Source of the DNA: Bacteroidales bacterium UBA3653
GTDB taxonomy: Bacteria > Bacteroidota > Bacteroidia > Bacteroidales > Paludibacteraceae
NCBI GenBank assembly: GCA_002373505.1
Contig: DFKE01000017.1
Coordinates: forward strand, 302,602-366,601
Length of the DNA: 64,000 nt
Direction of reading: 5' to 3'
Part shown: in pieces, positions 60,041 to 64,000 of the stretch
Layout of the letters: the number at the start of each line of letters is the position of its first letter
Numbering within the stretch: the stretch's first letter is position 1
Translations under genes and position numbers: made by a program
The notes under the pieces: generated by a model
What the model was told of the DNA's origin: nothing
Databases searched by the model: none
What the model saw: only the letters and a program-made list of their open reading frames with translations

Positions 60041-60514
60041 GAGGTTCGCCATACGGATAGCCGTATAGGCACCTTCTATTCCTTTGTTTCCCAGTTTACC
60101 ACCGCAACGGTCCAGCGCCTGTTGCTTGTTCAGAGTCGTCAGGACCGAGAAGACCACAGGCACTTTCCCCTGAGCATTCAGCATTGCAACGCCTTGTGTC
60201 ACAGACTGGCAGACGTAGTCGAAATGCGGCGTGTCGCCCTGTATGACGCAACCGATGACAATAACGGCATTCACGCGTTCCTCTTTCATAACGCGCGCAG
60301 CGCCGTAAGTCAGCTCTACCGCTCCCGGCACATGGAGGATATCTATATTCTCCTCCGGCACGCCGTTCTTAACGAATGTATCGATAGCGCCTTGCGCCAT
60401 CGCGTACGTAATCTCGTTGTTCCAGTCCGCCACTACAATAGCGTAGCGCTGACGTTCGAGAACATCAGCGCTAGGCAGTTGGGAAGCATCATATTTTGAT
60501 AAATCCGTAGTCAT
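60038..60514 (-). CDS. ribH: 6,7-dimethyl-8-ribityllumazine synthase
   Basis: The 158-residue enzyme forms lumazine, the penultimate step of riboflavin synthesis. It shows the family motifs VVADWNNEITYAM, VPGAVELTYGA, VIVIGCVIQGDTPHFDYVC and the conserved GVLTTLNKQQA-like end (SVLTTLNKQQALDR). No other rib genes are nearby. Confidence 0.95.
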   Translation of the reverse strand: MTTDLSKYDASQLPSADVLERQRYAIVVADWNNEITYAMAQGAIDTFVKNGVPEENIDILHVPGAVELTYGAARVMKEERVNAVIVIGCVIQGDTPHFDYVCQSVTQGVAMLNAQGKVPVVFSVLTTLNKQQALDRCGGKLGNKGIEGAYTAIRMANL

Positions 60515-60568
60515 AAGAAGTACGATTTACAAATGTACGATGTACGATATGGTACAAGGTACGATTTA
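60515..60568 (-). repeat. GTAC-word linker between the TPR gene and ribH
   Basis: On the mRNA strand the TPR-gene stop is followed by ATCGTAC, CTTGTAC, CATATCGTAC, ATCGTAC, ATTTGTAAATCGTAC and then TTCTT before ATG. The ATCGTAC word recurs with mostly 7-nt spacing. Confidence 0.75.
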
Positions 60569-61249
60569 TTCAGCTACAGCGATGTATTTGTCGATGTCCT
60601 GTGCTTCTGCGGAAGAAGGATAGTTTTCCTTGATAGCCTTGAACGCCTTGAGTGCTTTTGCGTTCTGGCCCTCATGCAGATAAACGAGACCGGCTTTCTT
60701 CAAACTCATCGGAGCGATGACTTCGTTTCCGGATTTGGCAGCAGCCTCAAACGCTTTGGCAGCTTTGCCGTACTCCTGGAGCTCCACATACGCGTCGCCG
60801 AGCAGCTGGTGAGCAGCCGGATCGATGTTCACGTCGTCCGCATCAAAACGCTTCAGGTACTCAGCAGCCTCTTCGTACTCGCCTTTCTCGAAATAGCAGA
60901 TTCCGGCATACAGCGCAGCCAGTTTGCCCTGCTGATAGAACTTGTACTCGTCAGCGATAGCCTCAAAACCGATGCACTCAGCATCATCGCCCTTCAGCGC
61001 CTTGTCGAAATCGCCGGCCATGAAATAAGCCTCGGCTTTGGCGTTCTCGTTGCTTGCTTCCTGAGCATGCGGCTTGATCACATAGTTGTTGATAGCGATA
61101 ACACCCATCACTACGACAGCGATACCGCAAACAATCCAACTGATGAGGTTTGCGTTGTCCTCAATCCATTTACCAGCGCCGGTCAGCGCTTCATTTACTT
61201 CTTGCAATTGTTCGTCCTGTTTTACGAACTCTTCTTTCTTTTTTGCCAT
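60566..61249 (-). CDS. TPR-repeat protein with a single membrane anchor
   Basis: The 227-residue protein has a short charged N-terminus (MAKKKEEFVKQDEQLQE), one membrane helix (LISWIVCGIAVVVMGVIAINNYV, about 38-60) and TPR repeats up to the C-terminus. It resembles YfgM-type anchored TPR proteins of Bacteroidales. The start is ATG 61249; a longer frame to 61303 reaches into the promoter -7 box (61308-61301). Confidence 0.88.
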   Translation of the reverse strand: MAKKKEEFVKQDEQLQEVNEALTGAGKWIEDNANLISWIVCGIAVVVMGVIAINNYVIKPHAQEASNENAKAEAYFMAGDFDKALKGDDAECIGFEAIADEYKFYQQGKLAALYAGICYFEKGEYEEAAEYLKRFDADDVNIDPAAHQLLGDAYVELQEYGKAAKAFEAAAKSGNEVIAPMSLKKAGLVYLHEGQNAKALKAFKAIKENYPSSAEAQDIDKYIAVAE

Positions 61250-61300
61250 TTTATTTGTTATTTTATTATTTTCAATAATAGTGTTTCCACAAATCGGCTG

Positions 61301-61331
61301 CAAAGTTACTACTTTTTTTCGATATATGCAA
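61301..61331 (-). promoter_or_regulatory. Promoter of the TPR-ribH-lysC run
   Basis: On the minus strand TTG (61331-61329), 20 nt, TAACTTTG (61308-61301). It is divergent from the promoter of locus B. Confidence 0.8.
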
Positions 61332-61381
61332 GTGCGCGCGCGTTTTTATTCAAAAAATGTATATTTTTACGAAACCGGAAT

Positions 61382-61412
61382 TTGGATATATGGAAAAAAA
61401 GTATTATCTTTG
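61382..61412 (+). promoter_or_regulatory. Promoter of hairpin-array locus B
   Basis: TTG at 61382-61384, 20 nt, TATCTTTG at 61405-61412. The upstream sequence is shared with the locus A promoter (GCGCGCGCGTTTTTATTC and CCGGAATTTGGATATATGGA). Confidence 0.8.
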
Positions 61413-61417
61413 CATCG

Positions 61418-61870
61418 GATTTGAAAATGTCCCGCAGCTTTGTTCTTTTCCCGTGTCGATGTACCAACGATGTCATAGGAATCTCCCCCTAATCACCCCC
61501 TAATCACCCCGTAATCACCCCCTTATCACCCCCTTTTGAGTGCTTGAAGCCTCTGTTTTTTCCTTGTGGAGGGAGCAGGCTCGCCGGTGCATCGGCGAGA
61601 GGTAGACGGATGGCGGAATGGGAAAAGAAACCCCACCCGAAGGGTTCTACGGACAGCCATCGGCAGTCCGATCGAGCAAAGCTCTTCACCCCTCAAGGGA
61701 GGGGATAGGGGAATAGCGGCAAAGCCGTGTCCGGATCTAATCCGGACGCAATGGACAAAGAAGAAACGGCAAATATGATTTGCCGGGAAAGGAAGAAAAG
61801 GCTTAAGCTATGTAGATGGCAGGAAGGAACAATACATGAATGCAGAAAAAAAAAGAAAAGAACAAACAAG
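61418..61870 (+). ncRNA. Hairpin-array locus B: candidate noncoding transcript
   Basis: No credible gene lies in these 450 bp. After the promoter come five 11-bp C-rich iterons (61485-61539), then a segment nearly identical to locus A with stem CTCGCCG/CGGCGAG (61579-61598). The hairpins CGGC-aaa-GCCG (61717), GTCCGGAT-cta-ATCCGGAC (61728) and CGGCAAAT-atg-ATTTGCCG (61767) follow, separated by AATGGACAAAGAAG and GGAAAGGAAG linkers. The last 130 bp recur at 63871-64000. The role is unknown. Confidence 0.6.
61485..61539 (+). repeat. Five 11-bp C-rich iterons (locus B)
   Basis: Units are CCCCCTAATCA, CCCCCTAATCA, CCCCGTAATCA, CCCCCTTATCA and CCCCCTTTTGA. Copy number and last unit are the same as in locus A. 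The minus strand has five G4-5 runs. Confidence 0.9.
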
Positions 61871-61898
61871 AAAACGTCCGAGGCGATAACCTCGGACG
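61871..61898 (-). terminator. Probable terminator of the small secreted-protein cluster
   Basis: On the minus strand CGTCCGAGG (61898-61890) pairs perfectly with CCTCGGACG (61883-61875), followed by TTTTCTTG. It lies 24 bp past the stop at 61922. Confidence 0.7.
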
Positions 61899-61921
61899 GA
61901 AAAAGAATCATCAAACCTGAA

Positions 61922-62317
61922 TCATTCACAGTTGGGATTATTCACTTTGACAACGACATCTCGCCATTCTATATGATATGGATGAGTTCCTGGGACACTG
62001 ATAGAAACAGTCTTTGTCTCATACGGAGCAAGTGACCAAACTCTATCATTAAATAAAGTAGCTTTATACTTCACAGGATTCCCCCAAGCATTACCATCTT
62101 TGTCTTTAGAGCAATATTCTGTCGCTGTTACTGCTACAAATACTGATACAACAGGACGACCTGAGGCATTAGAAATGCGCATCTCCCCATTCGAAATACT
62201 GACACTTACTTCAATGTAATCACTTGAGCCAGGAACCCTGCATGTTCCATACCCATCCTCAGCAAATAATGCAATGCACATAATTGCTGAACAAAATAAC
62301 ATGAATATTTTCTTCAT
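61922..62317 (-). CDS. Small secreted protein of unknown function
   Basis: The 131-residue protein has a signal peptide (about 1-19: MKKIFMLFCSAIMCIALFA). The mature part is beta-rich with three Cys and ends NPNCE. I do not recognise a family. A 46-bp sequence directly upstream of its ATG is also found upstream of the small lipoprotein at 63295-63417, with only one difference. Codon use is AT-rich relative to the housekeeping genes. Confidence 0.7.
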   Translation of the reverse strand: MKKIFMLFCSAIMCIALFAEDGYGTCRVPGSSDYIEVSVSISNGEMRISNASGRPVVSVFVAVTATEYCSKDKDGNAWGNPVKYKATLFNDRVWSLAPYETKTVSISVPGTHPYHIEWRDVVVKVNNPNCE

Positions 62318-62363
62318 TTTGTTTGTTGGCGGTTATATCCCATCGCCTCATCGGTTTTAAATT
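62318..62363 (-). repeat. 46-bp conserved leader, copy 1
   Basis: On the mRNA strand the leader holds AACCGATGAGGCGATGGG then ATATAACCGCCAACAAACAAA, ending at the ATG. It matches 63418-63463 at 45 of 46 positions. Confidence 0.9.
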
Positions 62364-62375
62364 AAATAAAAATAT

Positions 62376-62813
62376 CTAAAAATTATTTTTGTTAGCTTCT
62401 CTTGCAGCCTTTTCCTCTTTTGCTTTTTGGTATCCACTACCAAAAGCTCCAACCGCATCAAGAATCTTTTCTCCTACTGATGGTTGAAGAATATCTACAT
62501 AGATTAAATTCAATCCGAATATTTTACTTTCCACATAACATTTTTCCTCTCCGTTAGCTTCAATTTCTATATAGTCATCATACCAACCATCGTGTTCATT
62601 TATATAACTAATCCATTCCGTATCTCTACTTCCCACTTTATATTGGAACTTTACTATGACCGGATAATTGTTGGTATTTTTTACGATTGCTGCGTTTAAA
62701 TATTTTTCGCTTGGGTCTCTATCTAAATAGACACCTTTATAGTTTGTCTGTGCACACAAAAGAGTACAATACAAACAAAATATAATGATAAAAACAAATT
62801 TAAAAGATTTCAT
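62376..62813 (-). CDS. Small secreted protein, paralogue of the 62865 gene
   Basis: The 145-residue protein has a signal peptide (about 1-21, ending LLCAQ). The mature part starts TNYKGVYLDRDPSEKYLN and contains VKFQYKVGSRDTEWISY. Both parts align with the product of the next gene upstream (TTYMGVTLDR, VFIQYKIGNRYTEWIDY), so the pair arose by duplication. The C-terminus is Ala/Lys/Glu-rich. Function unknown. Confidence 0.72.
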   Translation of the reverse strand: MKSFKFVFIIIFCLYCTLLCAQTNYKGVYLDRDPSEKYLNAAIVKNTNNYPVIVKFQYKVGSRDTEWISYINEHDGWYDDYIEIEANGEEKCYVESKIFGLNLIYVDILQPSVGEKILDAVGAFGSGYQKAKEEKAAREANKNNF

Positions 62814-62864
62814 AATCTGTATAAAATAATATTAAACATTATTCATAAACAATAATATAACCGC

Positions 62865-63281
62865 CTAATCTTTTGAGAACCATGATTTCAACTTTTGGAA
62901 AAAGCCTTCTTGAATACGCTTATTAGAATCCTTATTAGAATCCTTATCATCAACAAGCACAAATTGCTCTTTGATAATTTTTACGTCAAGAAGATTAAGA
63001 CCTACTATAGTGGTATCAATGCACCCTATTAATTGTGGTTCAAGAATACTTGGCGGAATTAATTGAGGCACCGGATAATCTATCCACTCTGTATATCTAT
63101 TCCCAATTTTATATTGAATGAATACTTTAACAGAATCTGCATTATCATTAAAGATATAAATGCAATTAGTCTCAGAGCCTTTACCTCGATCTAACGTTAC
63201 TCCCATGTAGGTTGTTTGCGCATATAGCAAACTACATGCACAAACAACAAACAGAAGTGTGACAGTCTTAATTTTTGCCAT
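62865..63281 (-). CDS. Small secreted protein, paralogue of the 62376 gene
   Basis: The 138-residue protein starts at ATG 63281 with a signal peptide (MAKIKTVTLLFVVCACSLLYAQ). The reading frame is open further upstream but would overlap the small lipoprotein gene. The mature part resembles the 62376 product. Near the C-terminus a DKDSNKDSNKR stretch is encoded by a tandem repeat of TTATTAGAATCC (62920-62950). Function unknown. Confidence 0.72.
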   Translation of the reverse strand: MAKIKTVTLLFVVCACSLLYAQTTYMGVTLDRGKGSETNCIYIFNDNADSVKVFIQYKIGNRYTEWIDYPVPQLIPPSILEPQLIGCIDTTIVGLNLLDVKIIKEQFVLVDDKDSNKDSNKRIQEGFFQKLKSWFSKD

Positions 63282-63294
63282 AATAGTACTATGG

Positions 63295-63417
63295 TTAACG
63301 TCGTGCAGGTGCATCATAATAGGAGTAATGCCCTGAAGTACTATTGCTCTTTTCGCAAGCAGTAAATACCACACCTAGCGTCATCAATGTCAGCGCAACA
63401 AATACATACTTTTTCAT
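63295..63417 (-). CDS. 40-residue lipoprotein
   Basis: The frame ATG 63417 to TAA 63295 encodes a signal peptide with a lipobox (LGVVFTAC, Cys20) and a mature part of only 21 residues rich in Ser and Tyr (EKSNSTSGHYSYYDAPARR). A conserved 46-bp leader precedes it. It is the first gene of the cluster and lies 13 bp before the next start. Confidence 0.65.
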   Translation of the reverse strand: MKKYVFVALTLMTLGVVFTACEKSNSTSGHYSYYDAPARR

Positions 63418-63463
63418 TTTGTTTGTTGGCGGTTATATCCCATCGCCCCATCGGTTTTAAATT
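63418..63463 (-). repeat. 46-bp conserved leader, copy 2
   Basis: It is identical to 62318-62363 except for one base. It directly precedes the ATG of the small lipoprotein. Confidence 0.9.
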
Positions 63464-63516
63464 GATTAATTAAATAAGATGATATCCCATATCCAAATAT
63501 ATAAAAAGAAATATGA

Positions 63517-63698
63517 GCGTTTCCTTATCCACTCTAAGGCTGTAGGAAATGCCCATATACCGATAAGTCACGCCCATATACAACATGGACGTTTGCTGAC
63601 TTACTATTGGTATATCTTTCGAACTTCCTACATTCTAGAGTGCCCAATAAATCGCAAACGCGAAAAAATCAATATGTCATGTCAGTCCTTTCGGAAAG
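63517..63698 (-). ncRNA. Rod-like structured RNA candidate
   Basis: From a predicted start near 63698 the minus-strand RNA folds into nested stems. From outside to inside these are GCGTTT/AAACGC, CACTCTA/TAGAGTG, GTAGGAA/TTCCTAC, ATATACC/GGTATAT, TAAGTCA/TGACTTA and CGTCCAT/ATGGGCG-like. U-rich sequence (63490-63510) follows the 3' end. Size (about 180 nt) and rod shape resemble 6S RNA, but I cannot assign the family. It could also be the 5' leader of the secreted-protein cluster. Confidence 0.55.
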
Positions 63699-63704
63699 AC
63701 AGCG

Positions 63705-63735
63705 CAAAGGTACAATATTTTTTTTGAATACGCAA
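63705..63735 (-). promoter_or_regulatory. Promoter of the rod-like RNA / secreted-protein cluster
   Basis: On the minus strand TTG (63735-63733), 20 nt, TACCTTTG (63712-63705). Confidence 0.8.
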
Positions 63736-63770
63736 ATTTATTTGCATTTTTTTTGCAAAAAATATCTTTT

Positions 63771-64000
63771 CTGGGTGGAGCGGATTATAAAAAGACGGGC
63801 GGAAGCGATATACTATCCCGAGCGAAGAGAGGGAGCGAGCGGGTTAACCGTCCCCCCGCGAGACTACAGGACGGCAAAGCCGTGTCCGGATACCATCCGG
63901 ACGCAATGGACAAAGAAGAAACGGCAAATTTGATTTGCCAGGAAAGGAAGAAAGGGCTGCCGCAATAATGCGACAGAAAGAAACAATACATGAATGCAGA
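63771..64000 (+). repeat. Hairpin-array locus C, partial (continues beyond window)
   Basis: The last 130 bp (63871-64000) repeat the end of locus B with the same order of hairpins and linkers: CGGC-aaa-GCCG, GTCCGGAT-acc-ATCCGGAC, AATGGACAAAGAAG, CGGCAAAT-ttg-ATTTGCC, GGAAAGGAAG. The 3-nt centres differ from locus B (acc for cta, ttg for atg). Iterons and the CTCGCCG stem are missing. A weak promoter-like sequence (TTG 63742, TATCTTTT 63763, spacer 18 nt) lies before it. Confidence 0.75.

Overview
The window is chromosomal DNA of a member of the Bacteroidota, almost certainly Bacteroidales and probably a fermentative gut-type anaerobe. The reasons are SusA-like and TonB-dependent outer-membrane proteins, lipoproteins, a methylmalonyl-CoA decarboxylase operon for propionate formation, an outer-membrane vitamin B12 uptake locus, and promoters of the Bacteroidota type. 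I see eighteen promoters with TTG, exactly 20 nt, then a TAnnTTTG box. No insertion sequence, prophage or CRISPR array was seen.

Layout. 1-7888 (minus): a secreted-protein fragment, gyrA, and a two-gene operon of TonB-dependent receptors. 7929-14982 (plus): two secreted or envelope proteins, an unknown gene, tRNA-Gly(CCC), RNase P RNA, a YihY membrane protein, a SusA-like amylase and a small Cys-rich protein. 15019-22365 (minus): a B12 locus (riboswitch, btuB, a BtuG-like fusion, a DUF4465 lipoprotein, a BtuF-like lipoprotein) preceded by a DUF1846 gene. 22445-23737 (plus): an RluA-type pseudouridine synthase. 23734-32048 (minus): a capsule/exopolysaccharide operon (gmd, fcl, deacetylase, wbpB, two Wza-like proteins, a Wzc-like kinase). 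32215-39820 (plus): pheT, prfC, a nucleoside transporter, gldF, a phosphodiesterase, ispE. 39695-45000 (minus): an orphan histidine kinase and the mce-mmdADCB operon. 45001-45727: a noncoding hairpin-array locus. 45728-52936 (minus): an O-acetylation pair, a zeta-toxin-like pair, GNAT, a HAD hydrolase, recR and a shortened RelA/SpoT protein. 53109-54461 (plus): an anchored unknown protein and rsmD. 54545-61249 (minus): manA, galE, a nucleotidyltransferase, YitT, lysC, ribH and a TPR protein. 61382-64000: a second hairpin-array locus, a cluster of duplicated small secreted proteins, a rod-like RNA candidate, and the start of a third hairpin array.

The genes link up in places. B12 taken up by the riboswitch-controlled locus would serve methylmalonyl-CoA mutase (not in the window), whose product feeds the epimerase and Na+-pumping decarboxylase at 40842-45000. 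manA, galE and the nucleotidyltransferase feed nucleotide sugars to the capsule operon.

The most unusual content is noncoding. (1) Many gene junctions are filled by short words, mostly 7 or 8 nt, that begin at the upstream stop codon and usually each start with a stop codon (TAACCCG, TAATTCG, TTGAGAA, TGAAAGG/TGAAAAT, CTAG octamers). Because 7 and 8 are not multiples of 3, they place stops in all frames. Related words also occur inside coding sequences. (2) Two related intergenic loci, 45154-45727 and 61382-61870, share a duplicated promoter, five 11-bp C-rich iterons (a G-quadruplex pattern on the other strand), a conserved stem-loop, and arrays of perfect hairpins with three-base centres. 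A third partial copy has identical stems but different centres. These deserve experimental follow-up as a possible undescribed RNA or DNA element family.
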